Assembly: GCA_029263335.1 (NCBI GenBank)
Contig: JAJCXS010000092.1
Location: forward strand, 1 to 42,133
Length of the DNA: 42,133 nt
Direction of reading: 5' to 3'
Source of the DNA: Acidobacteriota bacterium
GTDB taxonomy: Bacteria; Acidobacteriota; UBA890; WLXD01
The notes under the pieces are model-generated. The model saw only the letters and a program-made list of their open reading frames with translations, did no database searches and was not told the origin of the DNA. Shown here one piece after another: positions 1 through 9,313 of the stretch. Both the position numbers and the translations under genes were made by a program. Position 1 is the stretch's first letter, and each line of letters starts with the position of its first letter.

Positions 1-146
1 CAGAGTTCGGCGCACCGGGCTCGAGCCCTCCAGCCCTGGACCAACCGCTACAATCGTCACCGGCCCCACGCGGGCATCGGCATGCAAACTCCGATGTCCC
101 GTCTCAAGGTGAGTCCGTGAACAACCTACTCAGAACTCACAGCTAG
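1..146 (+). pseudogene. C-terminal remnant of an IS481-like transposase, frameshifted
   Basis: Frame 1 from the window edge reads to a TGA at 118-120. It contains RALQPWTNRYNRHRPHAGIG followed by QTPMSRL, which closely resembles the C-terminal end of IS481-family DDE transposases (RPH..IG..TPISRL, normally followed by a short NNLL.HS-type tail). That tail, VNNLLRTHS then TAG, is present but one frame over (117-146), so one base seems to be missing near 116. The N-terminal part lies outside the window. No terminal inverted repeat is visible before lepA begins. The family assignment comes from motif similarity only. A complete IS could lie upstream, or this may be an old fragment. Confidence 0.55.
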
Positions 147-1951
147 TCGTCGGGGTCGGACCGCAGCACCGCCAGGAAGGCTTCCTGGGGAATCGCGACT
201 GAGCCGAAGGTGCGCATGCGCTCCTTACCCTTCTTCTGCTTCTCGAGGAGCTTGCGCTTGCGGGTGATGTCGCCGCCGTAGCACTTGGCGGTGACGTCCT
301 TGCGCACTGCGTTGATGGTCTTGCGGGCGATGATGTCGCGGCCGATCGAGCCCTGCACCGGGATCTTGAACTGCTGCTTCGGGATTGTCTTTTCGAGTTG
401 TTCGCATGCGTGCAGGGCACGGCCCCGGGCTTTCTCTCGATGCACCAACATGGCCAGGGCGTCAACTTTCTCGGCGTTGACCAGAATGTCCACCTTCACC
501 AGGTCGGCGGTGCGGTAGTCGAGCATTTCGTAGTCGAATGAGCCGTAGCCTTGAGTCGTCGACTTGAGCCGGTCGTAGAAGTCGAACAGTACCTCCGCCA
601 GCGGCAGGTCGGCCTTCATCTCCACACGACCGACCGCGAGGTAGTGGAAGTTGATGTCGGCCGCGCGGTTGTCACGGAGAAGCTCCATGACCGATCCGAG
701 GTAACGGTCCGGCATCAGGATCGAGGCCTTGATGTAGGGTTCCTCGACGTGCTCGATGCTGCCCGGATCGGGATACTCCGATGGATTCTCGACCACGTTG
801 GTTTCCCCGTCCATCGTGGTGATTCGGTACTGCACCGACGGGGCGGTGAGCAGCAACGACAGGTCGTACTCGCGGCTCAGCCGTTCCTGCACGATGTCGA
901 GGTGCAGCAGGCCCAGAAAGCCACAGCGGTAGCCGAAGCCGAGCGCGCTGGACGAGTCCTTGGTGAAGGTCAGGGAGGCGTCGTTGAGCTTGAGCTTGTC
1001 GAGAGCCTTGCCGAGGTCGACGTATTGGTCCGACTGCATGGGGAAGATCGACGAGAACACCACAGGCTTGGCGGGCACGTAGCCAGGCAACGGCTCCTGT
1101 GCCGGTGCCGCCGCGGTGGTCATCGTGTCACCGATCTCGATATCACTGACCGACTTGATGCCGGCGATGACGTAGCCCACCTCGCCCGCGCTCAACGACT
1201 TCCCCTTCTCGCGTTTGAGTCGCACTAGCCCCAGCTCTTCGACGATGTATTCGGCGTCGGTATGCATCAGGCGGATGCTCTCGCCGCTCTTGAGCGTGCC
1301 GTTGACGACGCGCACGAGCATGATCGCGCCGCGGTAGGCGTCGTAGTCGGCGTCGAAGATCAGGGCCTGCAGGGGCGCGTCCACTTCGCCTGCCGGTGCC
1401 GGCAGCTTCTCCACGATCGACTCGAGCAATTCGGCAACACCGGTTCCCACCTTGGCGGAAGTGAGCACCGCCTCGAACGGGTCGAGCCCCAGATCCTCGT
1501 CGATCTGTTCGCGTACCTGCTCCGGATCGGCTGCGGGGAGGTCGATCTTGTTGATCACCGGCAGCATCTCGAGTTCGTGCTCGAGCGCGAGATAGAGGTT
1601 GGCCACGGTCTGCGCCTCGACTCCCTGGGCAGCGTCGATGAGCAGCAACGCACCCTCGCATGACATCAGCGAGCGGCGTACCTCGTGCGAGAAGTCGACG
1701 TGGCCGGGCGTGTCGATGAGGTTCAGCTTGTAGCGCTCGCCGTCAGCCGCCTTGTAGTCGAGGGTGATGGTGTTGCTCTTGATCGTGATCCCCCGTTCCC
1801 GTTCAAGCTCCATGGAGTCGAGCAACTGGTCGTGGAACTCACGATCGGTGACCGCACCACACTCCTGAATCAACCGGTCGGCAAGGGTCGATTTGCCATG
1901 GTCGATGTGCGCGATGATGCAGAAGTTGCGGATGTGAGACAGGTCGGTCAT
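143..1951 (-). CDS. lepA: Elongation factor 4 (LepA), ribosomal back-translocase GTPase
   Basis: LepA binds ribosomes with GTP and remodels stalled or mistranslocated complexes in the cytoplasm. The 602-residue product has the family's usual length. The GTPase motifs are clear: AHIDHGKST at residues 14-22, DTPGH at 80-84 and NKID at 134-137. The EF-G-like domains follow, with the LepA-specific lysine/arginine-rich C-terminal region (RKRKLLEKQKKGKERMR) near the end. The start at MTDLSHIRNF was chosen because homologues begin this way; an in-frame ATG eight codons upstream adds only a nonconserved stretch. The gene ends tail to tail with the transposase remnant, and CTAG at 143-146 supplies a stop on both strands. 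Confidence 0.97.
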   Translation of the reverse strand: MTDLSHIRNFCIIAHIDHGKSTLADRLIQECGAVTDREFHDQLLDSMELERERGITIKSNTITLDYKAADGERYKLNLIDTPGHVDFSHEVRRSLMSCEGALLLIDAAQGVEAQTVANLYLALEHELEMLPVINKIDLPAADPEQVREQIDEDLGLDPFEAVLTSAKVGTGVAELLESIVEKLPAPAGEVDAPLQALIFDADYDAYRGAIMLVRVVNGTLKSGESIRLMHTDAEYIVEELGLVRLKREKGKSLSAGEVGYVIAGIKSVSDIEIGDTMTTAAAPAQEPLPGYVPAKPVVFSSIFPMQSDQYVDLGKALDKLKLNDASLTFTKDSSSALGFGYRCGFLGLLHLDIVQERLSREYDLSLLLTAPSVQYRITTMDGETNVVENPSEYPDPGSIEHVEEPYIKASILMPDRYLGSVMELLRDNRAADINFHYLAVGRVEMKADLPLAEVLFDFYDRLKSTTQGYGSFDYEMLDYRTADLVKVDILVNAEKVDALAMLVHREKARGRALHACEQLEKTIPKQQFKIPVQGSIGRDIIARKTINAVRKDVTAKCYGGDITRKRKLLEKQKKGKERMRTFGSVAIPQEAFLAVLRSDPDD

Positions 1952-2095
1952 CGGACTCTGCGCGCACCGGCGCATGCATGTAGGTGACGGAGTGCCTCCG
2001 ATTCTAGCGGGGCCAAGGCGCGACCGCGCGCCGGACCGGCGCCAACGGGTCGCGAAAGGTCTACTGCTGGGCGCTCTCGCTGGCCCGACCGCTCG

Positions 2096-2560
2096 TTACT
2101 CGCCGCCACGCGGCGCGGCCTCCGCGCGTTCGCGCAGCGCGACAGCGCCGAAGGCCAGAATGACCCCGTAGACGAGGATGTCGAGCAGAAATCCGAAGGG
2201 CAGGTTGCCGCGCAGACCGCGGGCGATGTTGGCGAGGGTGATCGGCAGGCCCTCGAATGGCAACAGGTACAGGAGCGCGGAAACCGTACGGAAGATCGTG
2301 AAAGAGGCCGCGACGGCGAGGTGCGGGGCCACCCACGCATAGCTCCTTGCCGTAGGTGTCCAGCGGCGCGCGAGCAGCAACACCACGGGCGTCGCGGCCG
2401 CCCACAGGTACCAGCTTGGCAGCTGCGCGAGCAGCAAGCCGAAGAAGGGCGCGGACCCGGACGGGCCGCCCAGTGCAAACCAGGCCTGTGTCGCGGCGAT
2501 GAATGCCGGGACCGTCCACAGGGCGAGGAGGGCCGATGCCTGTCGGAGTCGAGTACTCAC
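2096..2560 (-). CDS. Membrane protein resembling the sensor region of LytS-type histidine kinases, no kinase domain
   Basis: The product is about 154 residues with four hydrophobic segments: ASALLALWTVPAFIAATQAW, a WYLWAAATPVVLLLARRW stretch, HLAVAASFTIFRTVSALLYL, and LVYGVILAFGAVALRERAE at the end. The WYLWA..TPVVLLLARR signature and a last helix running into charged residues match the membrane part of LytS/YehU-like histidine kinases, where a HisKA-like domain normally follows. Here the protein stops right after the last helix. Only 144 bp separate it from lepA, so a kinase domain cannot fit. The GTG start (VSTRLRQ) is a judgement; the frame stays open upstream and no good ribosome binding site is seen. 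It is either a truncated gene or a stand-alone membrane protein of unknown function. Confidence 0.55.
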   Translation of the reverse strand: MSTRLRQASALLALWTVPAFIAATQAWFALGGPSGSAPFFGLLLAQLPSWYLWAAATPVVLLLARRWTPTARSYAWVAPHLAVAASFTIFRTVSALLYLLPFEGLPITLANIARGLRGNLPFGFLLDILVYGVILAFGAVALRERAEAAPRGGE

Positions 2561-2640
2561 GTTATTACGATAGCCGGCGGCGGCACGGGGCGGGAACGCG
2601 AGCGCCGCGACCACGGCGCCCGCATATTCGCCGCGAGCAA

Positions 2641-5355
2641 CTAGTAGCCGGGGCCGAAGAAGACGGCGTTCATGAACAGACCGTTGAGGCCGTCGAAGTA
2701 GGCACGGAAGTTCGGATCCTCGGCGAAGGCCACGATGTGGCCGCCGCCAGCCGACTGATACATCAAGTAGGGGGTGCCGGCGATGACCTCGAGTTCGTCC
2801 GGCCACGCTACGCCGGTAACGAGGAGCTCATCGAGCGGCAGGTAGGTGGCCACGTTGAGGCCCTTATCGATGGTGACGGGCTCGTAGATATTGCGCGACT
2901 GGGCGATCAGATTGATGTGATTGCCGTAGCCAAACGCCAGCCAGTGCTCGGGATCCAGCTGCGCACGGAGGATCGGGCCGGGGAGCCCGCTGGGCTGTTC
3001 CTCCTCCGGTAGCACGCCCTCGGGAAGGCCGGTCGAGATGCCGTCGACGGTCGTGGTCGCTTCGGTACCCTCCGCAATTTTCTTCACCTTGCGGCTGGTC
3101 GACAGTAGCCCGACCTTCTCCTCGGTCAGCCAACGGGTCGCGCCGCCGAGCGCGATGAGGGTGCCGCCGCCACGGACCCAGGCGCGCAGACCGGCGACGG
3201 CCTGTTCGCCGATGACGCCGCTATATCCTCCGCCGAAGAAACCGGCATCCGGCAGCACGAGAACGTCGAATTCCGACAGATCGGTTCGCACCAGTTGCTG
3301 GGTGCGAATGATCGAAACCGGATAGCGGTAGGCGACCTCGATCAGGTAGCGCGCCCATCCGGCTGAATAGGCGCTCGTGGGGCTGTCCCAGGCGATGGCG
3401 ATCTTGGGTTGCTTGAGGTAGCGCACGCGGCCGCTGCCGAAGCTGAGGCCATCCTCCACCCAGGAGGTGTCCGTGGCGTGGAAGTCGACGCCGTGGTGTT
3501 CCGCGATCATCTGCAGCTGCGAGCGCAGGTCGTCCGGGTTATCCGCGGTCTTGATGATCAAGGAGCCAGCCGGGTATTCGCGTCCGCCGATGGTGAACGC
3601 GGCCCCGGCACTGTGCACGCGGATGTCGTGGCGATGGAGCGCTGACAGCCCCTCCACCGCTCCTTGCGTGCCCCATGGCACCAGGTAGGCGACCGTTGCC
3701 TCCCCGCCGTGAACCGTGGCGCTGGTGGCAGGCGCCGCAGCCAGCACGTCGCGCGCGAGGGAGTCGGCAGCGGTGGAAGGCTCACTGGCGGTGTAGGCCT
3801 CCAGATCGAAGAGCAGCGGCAGCGACCAACCGGTGATGTCGTAGATCTGGTCGCCTTCGCGGCGCAGGTAGCGACGGCGCTGCTCCTGCAGGAAAGGTTC
3901 GTCCATCGGCACATCGGGGCCGAGCAGCCCTTTGACGAACGCCTTGTTGGGCTGCGCCATCGAGATCCGATAGGTGCCGGCAGGGAACTCGCGGTCGACC
4001 GGTTCGCTGCCGTGATAGTCCCGTACGACGTTGCCGAACGGCTCGCTGGCGCGCGCCACCTCAACGCCTTGTTCCATGACCAACGCCATCAGCTTGTCGA
4101 CGCGCGCCGGGTCCTTGCCCGGCGGCAGGATGATCTCGCGGATCTCGTCAGTCCGGCCCTGTTCGATGCCGTTCACGCCGAAACCATAGAAATCACGCAG
4201 GATGCCCTCGCGGTTGTTCGCGGCAAGCTCAGCCGTGGACAGCGACGCGATGTAGTGGTGCTGCACGGTGTCGCGGTAGACGAGCACGGTGTCGTCGTTG
4301 CGGGCGTACAGCAGTCCGCGCGACGACGCCTGTTCGTAGGTGAGCCCCATGGAGCCCTGATAGGTCGGCCAGCTGGCGCCGTAGCCCGGGTAGTAGGCGT
4401 CGAAGACCTCGCCGGTGAAGTACGAGAACCCCATACGATCGAACCAGCGGGCGTTGTTCTCGCCGACCTTTTCGGTCCAGTCCAACAATTCGGGAGCGAT
4501 GTTGGGGTTGTACGGCACAGCCTGCGGCGGGAAATAGTAGCTGGAGTTGCCGCCCATCTCGTGTAGATCCACGTAGATCTGCGGCCGCCAGTGCATGAAC
4601 GCGGCAACTTTGCCGCGAGTCTCGGGCTGGGTGAGAGCGAACCAGTCGCGGTTGAGGTCGAACAGGTAGTGGTTCGTCCGGCCGCGCGGCCACGGTTCGT
4701 TGAGTTCGACCGAGGCGTTGGTGGCGTCGGCCCACTGCCCCTTGGACTGTCGATAGTGGTTCACGAACCGGTTGCGGCCGTCGGGGTTCTGCATCGGGTC
4801 GATCACCACGATGCTGTTGGCCAGTACGGCGTCGGTAAGCGCATCGGTGGTGGCTGCCGCCAGGTGATACATGGTCAGCAGCGCGGCGTCGGTGCTGGAG
4901 ATTTCGTTGCCGTGGACGCCGTAGGCGAGCCAGGTGATCACCGGATTGTCCGCGATGAGGGTCGCGGCGGCATCGGCACCCGTGATGCGTGGATCGGTCA
5001 GGGCCAGGTTGTTGGTGCGAACCTCGTCGATGCGCAGCTGGTTGGCCTCCGAGGCCACGACGACGTAGACAAGAGGCCGCCCCTCCCAGCTGCGAGCGTA
5101 CTCGTGGACCGTTACCTTGGACGAAGAGTCGGCGAGGTGGTGGATGTAGCGGAGCGCCTCCTCCGGGGAGGTGATCCGTTCTCCCCAGGCGTGCCCGACG
5201 ACATCCTCGAGCGTCGGAATCGCCGGGTCGAAACCGGCGTCGTCCGGATAGAAGGCAAAGTCGTCTTCACCGTGCATCTGGGCGCGCGCGTTCGGGGCGA
5301 GCGCCAGCACGGAGACGAAAAGAGAGATGACTACCAGGCGCAGACGAATCCTCAT
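2641..5355 (-). CDS. Secreted M14-family zinc metallocarboxypeptidase with C-terminal GATase-like domain
   Basis: The product is 904 residues. It opens with a signal peptide (MRIRLRLVVISLFVSVLALA, cleavage after about residue 25, N-A-R-A-Q), so it acts in the periplasm or outside. Zinc ligands of the M14 fold are visible: HGNE (H148, E151) and H265 in YVDLHEMGG. PDGRNR lies at 191-196, and the likely catalytic glutamate is E341 in LTYEQAS. The C-terminal part carries a flavodoxin/class I glutamine-amidotransferase-like region (FDVLVLPDAGFFGGG, then WVRGGGTLIALGG), common in this large M14 subfamily. The start is fixed by GAGGAAG just upstream of ATG. The exact substrate is unknown. It is divergent from a second M14 gene with the same architecture. 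Confidence 0.9.
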   Translation of the reverse strand: MRIRLRLVVISLFVSVLALAPNARAQMHGEDDFAFYPDDAGFDPAIPTLEDVVGHAWGERITSPEEALRYIHHLADSSSKVTVHEYARSWEGRPLVYVVVASEANQLRIDEVRTNNLALTDPRITGADAAATLIADNPVITWLAYGVHGNEISSTDAALLTMYHLAAATTDALTDAVLANSIVVIDPMQNPDGRNRFVNHYRQSKGQWADATNASVELNEPWPRGRTNHYLFDLNRDWFALTQPETRGKVAAFMHWRPQIYVDLHEMGGNSSYYFPPQAVPYNPNIAPELLDWTEKVGENNARWFDRMGFSYFTGEVFDAYYPGYGASWPTYQGSMGLTYEQASSRGLLYARNDDTVLVYRDTVQHHYIASLSTAELAANNREGILRDFYGFGVNGIEQGRTDEIREIILPPGKDPARVDKLMALVMEQGVEVARASEPFGNVVRDYHGSEPVDREFPAGTYRISMAQPNKAFVKGLLGPDVPMDEPFLQEQRRRYLRREGDQIYDITGWSLPLLFDLEAYTASEPSTAADSLARDVLAAAPATSATVHGGEATVAYLVPWGTQGAVEGLSALHRHDIRVHSAGAAFTIGGREYPAGSLIIKTADNPDDLRSQLQMIAEHHGVDFHATDTSWVEDGLSFGSGRVRYLKQPKIAIAWDSPTSAYSAGWARYLIEVAYRYPVSIIRTQQLVRTDLSEFDVLVLPDAGFFGGGYSGVIGEQAVAGLRAWVRGGGTLIALGGATRWLTEEKVGLLSTSRKVKKIAEGTEATTTVDGISTGLPEGVLPEEEQPSGLPGPILRAQLDPEHWLAFGYGNHINLIAQSRNIYEPVTIDKGLNVATYLPLDELLVTGVAWPDELEVIAGTPYLMYQSAGGGHIVAFAEDPNFRAYFDGLNGLFMNAVFFGPGY

Positions 5356-5503
5356 GACTTCCTCACGATTGGTCGCGGGCAGGGAAGGCTCGCCGTGGCC
5401 GCGAAGCGCGCGAGCGCTCCGGCATGGGCAGCCGACGGTGGCGGCATTCTCTCTCGCGGCGCCAACTCGTGCCACCCGGCCAAAGTCTGGTACTTTTCGG
5501 TCC

Positions 5504-8194
5504 ATGAATCGTCAACCTGCGCGCCGAATCCGGATTCTTGCTGCGGCGCTGCTGTGCGCCGGCGCTGCTGCGCTCGCTGCGCCGACGGTTGCCCACGCGC
5601 AACAGGTGCCGACGCCAGAGTCTGTGCTCGGCTTTGCGGTCGGCGACGACTTCAAGCTCGCCAACTATGACGAGGCGATCGAGTACTTCCGCGTGCTGGA
5701 GGCTGCAAGCGACCGGCTGCAGCTGGTCGAAGTGGGCCGGACGTCGGAGGGGCGTGCCTGGTACATGGCGCTGATTTCGACCCCCGAGAACCTGGCGAGG
5801 GTGGAGGAGTACCGTGATATCGCGCGCCGGCTGGCAGCCCCGCAGGGGCTTACCGACGACGAAGCCCAGGATCTCGCGCGTCGCGGCAAGGCGATCGTGC
5901 ATATCGATGGGGGTCTGCATGCCACCGAGGTAGCCCACGCGCAGCACACCTTGCAGCTGGCCCACGACATCCTCGCCAACGCCGAGGATCCCGCGGTCGC
6001 GACCATTCTCGACGAGGTCATCCTGATGCTGTGGCCGTCGGTGAATCCGGACGGGCAGAACATCGTGGTCGACTGGTACCGCGGCAACGTTGGCGGCCCC
6101 TACGAGGTGGCGCCCTTGCCGCAGCTGTACCAGAAGTACGTTGGCCACGACAACAACCGCGACGGCTACATGCTCAACATGATCGAGTCGCGCGTGCTGG
6201 CCCGGACGTGGCGCTACTGGGAGCCGCAGATTATCTACATCCATCACCAGTCTTCACCGTTCCCGACGCGCATCTGGCTGCCGCCGTTTGCGGAGCCCAT
6301 CGCCAGCCAGGTGCATCCGCTGATGTCGCGCACGGTGAACGCCATCGGCATGCTCATTGCCCGGGCGCTCGAGGAACGGGGACAGGTCGGCGCGACCCAC
6401 ATGGGAACGGGCTTTGATGCCTGGTATCCGGGCTACGTCGACTACATGCCGATGTTGCGCAACATCGCCGCCTGGTGGACGGAAACAGCGCTCTATCGCT
6501 ACGCGACACCGCGCTTCTACACGCTGCGGGATTTCCCGTCCGATCGCCGCGACCTGCGAACCGAATCGCTCTATTCGAGCCCCTGGCAGGGTGGCTGGTG
6601 GCATCTGCGCGACGCGGTCGACTACATGCTGACGGCCTCCATGGCGACGCTCGACTACGCCGCGAAGTATCGCTATGAGCTGCTCTACAACCGCTACCAG
6701 GCCGGCCGGGACACCGCTCGCAAGTATCGTGATGGGCCTCCCTACGCGTATTTCATTCCCACCGAGCAGCGCGACCCTGTGGCGGCGGTCGAGATGCTGC
6801 GCCGGCTGGCGTTCAACGGCCTCCGAATTGGCAAGCTGAGTCGGCCCGTGACCCACGAGGGCATCGACTACCCGGCCGACACCTGGGTCATCCCGATGGA
6901 TCAGGAGACGGCCGAGCTGGCGGCGCAGGTTCTCGAGGCGCAGGCTTATCCGGATCTACGCGAATACCCGGACGGGCCACCAGAACAGCCGTACGATGCG
7001 GCCGGCTGGACGCTGCCGTACCAGATGGGTGTACGGGTGGTGACCGCGCGGGCGCCATTGGCTGCGGACGTGCGCGCCGCCATCGAAATGCTGCGCACCG
7101 AACCCGTCGGCTGGTCGGGCCACAGCGTGACCAATCCCGAGGATGACCCGGCGACCGACACGGCGGCGTTCGACTCCGCCCCCGGGGTCGGATTCGACAC
7201 CGATCCTGTGGCGGCCGCCATCGTGCCCCCGCCCGGGCGTCTCACGGGTTCGGGCGATGCGATGGTCGTGGACCCGGCGCAGAACAACTCCTTCCGCGCC
7301 GTCAACCGCACGTGGGCCGAGGGTGGCCGGGTGCGGTTCATCGGCGGCGCCGCGCCGCGTTATCTGCTCACCGGGCTGCCGGCTGAAACGCAAAGGACCA
7401 TGGTCGAGGAACTCGCGCTGCTGGCCGAACGCGAAGGCGCCAGCGGCGTCGAGATCGTCCAGCCGCGCGTGGGTCTGTATCGCTCCTGGACCGCCAGCAT
7501 GGACGAAGGCTGGACGCGCTGGGTACTGGAGCGCTACGGCTTCGATTTCGACTCTCTATACGACGCCGACGTACGCGCCGGGCAGCTGCGTGACCGCTAC
7601 GACGTGATCGTGCTGCCCGACATGCGGCCGCAGTCGATCGCTCAGGGCCACGCCGCCGGCACCATGCCGGCCCGTTACGTGGGCGGCATAGGCGAAGCCG
7701 GCGTGCGCGCGCTGGCCGAGTTCGTGCGTCAGGGTGGCACGCTGGTGTGTCTCAACGGCAGTGCTGCTTTCGCCATCGAAGAATTCGATCTCGAGGTGGA
7801 GAATGTCGCCGCCGGGCTGGAGCGGGAGGAGTTCTTCGCCGGGATCTCGATTCTGAATGTCGAGACGGCAGCGCACCCGGTCATGGCGGGTATGCCGGAA
7901 CACGCCGCGATCACCTCGTCGCGAAGCCCGGTTTGGCGCCTGCCCGAAGAATCCGACGCAAGCATTCTGATGCGCTATGCCGACAACGGCACGCCGCTGC
8001 TCTCCGGGTACCTGCTCGGCGAGGAGCATCTGTACGGTAACGCGGCGGCGCTGTCGGTGCCCCATGGCGACGGCCGGGTAATCATGTTCGGGTTCCGGCC
8101 GCAGTGGCGCGGGCAGCCGTTCGGCACCTTCAGGGTGCTGTTCAATGCCTTGTTGGTGGGGGACAGGGATGCGCAGGAACGTGACGAGTCGTAG
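5504..8194 (+). CDS. Secreted M14-family metallopeptidase with C-terminal GATase-like domain
   Basis: The product is 896 residues with a signal peptide (ILAAALLCAGAAALAAPTVA, cleavage near A-H-A at 30-32). The M14 zinc motif reads GLHATE (H139, E142), with NPDG at 181-184 and the third ligand in IIYIHHQ (H247 or H248). The distal part contains DVIVLPDMRPQ and FVRQGGTLVCLNG, the same amidotransferase-like fold seen in the divergent neighbour. The two proteins are therefore distant paralogues, probably both exported peptidases for peptide scavenging. The ATG at 5504 is preferred because it places the signal peptide at the N-terminus. The open frame extends upstream across the opposite gene's start and is not expected to be translated. 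Confidence 0.88.
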   Translation: MNRQPARRIRILAAALLCAGAAALAAPTVAHAQQVPTPESVLGFAVGDDFKLANYDEAIEYFRVLEAASDRLQLVEVGRTSEGRAWYMALISTPENLARVEEYRDIARRLAAPQGLTDDEAQDLARRGKAIVHIDGGLHATEVAHAQHTLQLAHDILANAEDPAVATILDEVILMLWPSVNPDGQNIVVDWYRGNVGGPYEVAPLPQLYQKYVGHDNNRDGYMLNMIESRVLARTWRYWEPQIIYIHHQSSPFPTRIWLPPFAEPIASQVHPLMSRTVNAIGMLIARALEERGQVGATHMGTGFDAWYPGYVDYMPMLRNIAAWWTETALYRYATPRFYTLRDFPSDRRDLRTESLYSSPWQGGWWHLRDAVDYMLTASMATLDYAAKYRYELLYNRYQAGRDTARKYRDGPPYAYFIPTEQRDPVAAVEMLRRLAFNGLRIGKLSRPVTHEGIDYPADTWVIPMDQETAELAAQVLEAQAYPDLREYPDGPPEQPYDAAGWTLPYQMGVRVVTARAPLAADVRAAIEMLRTEPVGWSGHSVTNPEDDPATDTAAFDSAPGVGFDTDPVAAAIVPPPGRLTGSGDAMVVDPAQNNSFRAVNRTWAEGGRVRFIGGAAPRYLLTGLPAETQRTMVEELALLAEREGASGVEIVQPRVGLYRSWTASMDEGWTRWVLERYGFDFDSLYDADVRAGQLRDRYDVIVLPDMRPQSIAQGHAAGTMPARYVGGIGEAGVRALAEFVRQGGTLVCLNGSAAFAIEEFDLEVENVAAGLEREEFFAGISILNVETAAHPVMAGMPEHAAITSSRSPVWRLPEESDASILMRYADNGTPLLSGYLLGEEHLYGNAAALSVPHGDGRVIMFGFRPQWRGQPFGTFRVLFNALLVGDRDAQERDES

Positions 8195-8227
8195 CGCCGG
8201 CCTTGCCTCACGCGGTTCAATGGCAGC

Positions 8228-9313
8228 ATGACCACGACGAATGAAGTCACCAAGGCACTGCGCGTCTGGGGCTGGGACGACGCCAGACAGCTCCAGTACG
8301 ACGAATCCGGTAGTGAAATGCCGCCGGCCCGGGTCGTGGCTCAGCACCGTGGCGAATACGTGCTGCGTGCACCCTGGGGCCGGGCGATCGGAGTTGCCCC
8401 TGGCCGCATGCAGTACCGGGCGTCGCGTGGCCGTGAAATGCCCGCCGTGGGCGATTGGGTTCTGGTAGAGCCGGCGAACGACGGGCCCGCCACCATTCGC
8501 GAGATCCTGCCGCGGCGCAGCGAGTTCGTGCGACGCAAGGCAGGCACCGAAGACGGTGAGCAGGTTGTCGCCGCCAACGTCAACACCGCGTTCCTGATGA
8601 CCTCACTTGATCTGGATCTCAATCCGCGGCGGCTGGAGCGGTACCTGGTCGCGGCCTGGGACAGCGGCGCTACTCCCGTGGTGGTACTGACCAAGAGCGA
8701 TCTGGTGGCCGATGCCGAAGCCATCGTTGAACGCATCAAAGTGGTTGCTGCCGGGGCCGATGTGGTCGCCGTAAGCAGCGCTGACGGCTCCGGCCTGGAT
8801 CAGCTCCGGCGATATCTCGAGCCGGGGAGCACGGTCGCGCTGCTGGGGTCATCCGGCGTCGGTAAGTCGACACTGGTCAACACACTCGCCGGCGAGGACC
8901 TGCTGCTGACGCAAGCGGTTCGTGAGATCGATAACAAAGGACGCCACACCACCACGCATCGGGAGATCTTCCTGCTGCATGATGGGGCGCTCGTGCTCGA
9001 CACCCCCGGGATGCGCGAGCTCGGTCTGGTGGAGGCTGATGACGGCATCGAGGAGACGTTCGATGACGTTGCGGCGATCGTCGAGCGTTGTCGGTTTAGC
9101 GATTGTCGGCACCAGAGCGAACCCGGCTGCGCCGTGCGCGAGGCGCTCCGCGAGGGAGCGCTCACGTCGGAACGGTGGGACAGCTACGCCAAGTTACAGA
9201 AAGAAGCCGCCTACGAGGTGCGCCGACGAGATGTTGGCGCCGTGCAGGCCGAGAAAAAGAAATGGAAACAGATTCACAAGGACTATCGAAAAATGCCGAA
9301 GAAAGGGCGATGA
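8228..9313 (+). CDS. rsgA: Ribosome small subunit-dependent GTPase A
   Basis: RsgA (YjeQ) is a circularly permuted GTPase that checks late maturation of the 30S subunit. The 361-residue protein shows the permuted motif order: G4 TKSD at 155-158 comes before the P-loop GSSGVGKST at 207-215, then DTPG at 258-261. An N-terminal OB-fold region (VGDWVLVEPANDGPATI) precedes the G domain. A C-terminal zinc-binding cluster follows (C288, C293, H295, C301 in CRFSDCRHQSEPGC). The lysine-rich tail KKKWKQIHKDYRKMPKKGR suits RNA binding. The stop overlaps the next gene's start (ATGA at 9310-9313), which suggests translational coupling. Confidence 0.95.
   Translation: MTTTNEVTKALRVWGWDDARQLQYDESGSEMPPARVVAQHRGEYVLRAPWGRAIGVAPGRMQYRASRGREMPAVGDWVLVEPANDGPATIREILPRRSEFVRRKAGTEDGEQVVAANVNTAFLMTSLDLDLNPRRLERYLVAAWDSGATPVVVLTKSDLVADAEAIVERIKVVAAGADVVAVSSADGSGLDQLRRYLEPGSTVALLGSSGVGKSTLVNTLAGEDLLLTQAVREIDNKGRHTTTHREIFLLHDGALVLDTPGMRELGLVEADDGIEETFDDVAAIVERCRFSDCRHQSEPGCAVREALREGALTSERWDSYAKLQKEAAYEVRRRDVGAVQAEKKKWKQIHKDYRKMPKKGR

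Noticed and set aside
551..1228. A 225-codon open frame antisense to lepA
   Set aside because: The opposite strand is clearly LepA; this frame shows repetitive Arg/Val/Gln content typical of shadows.
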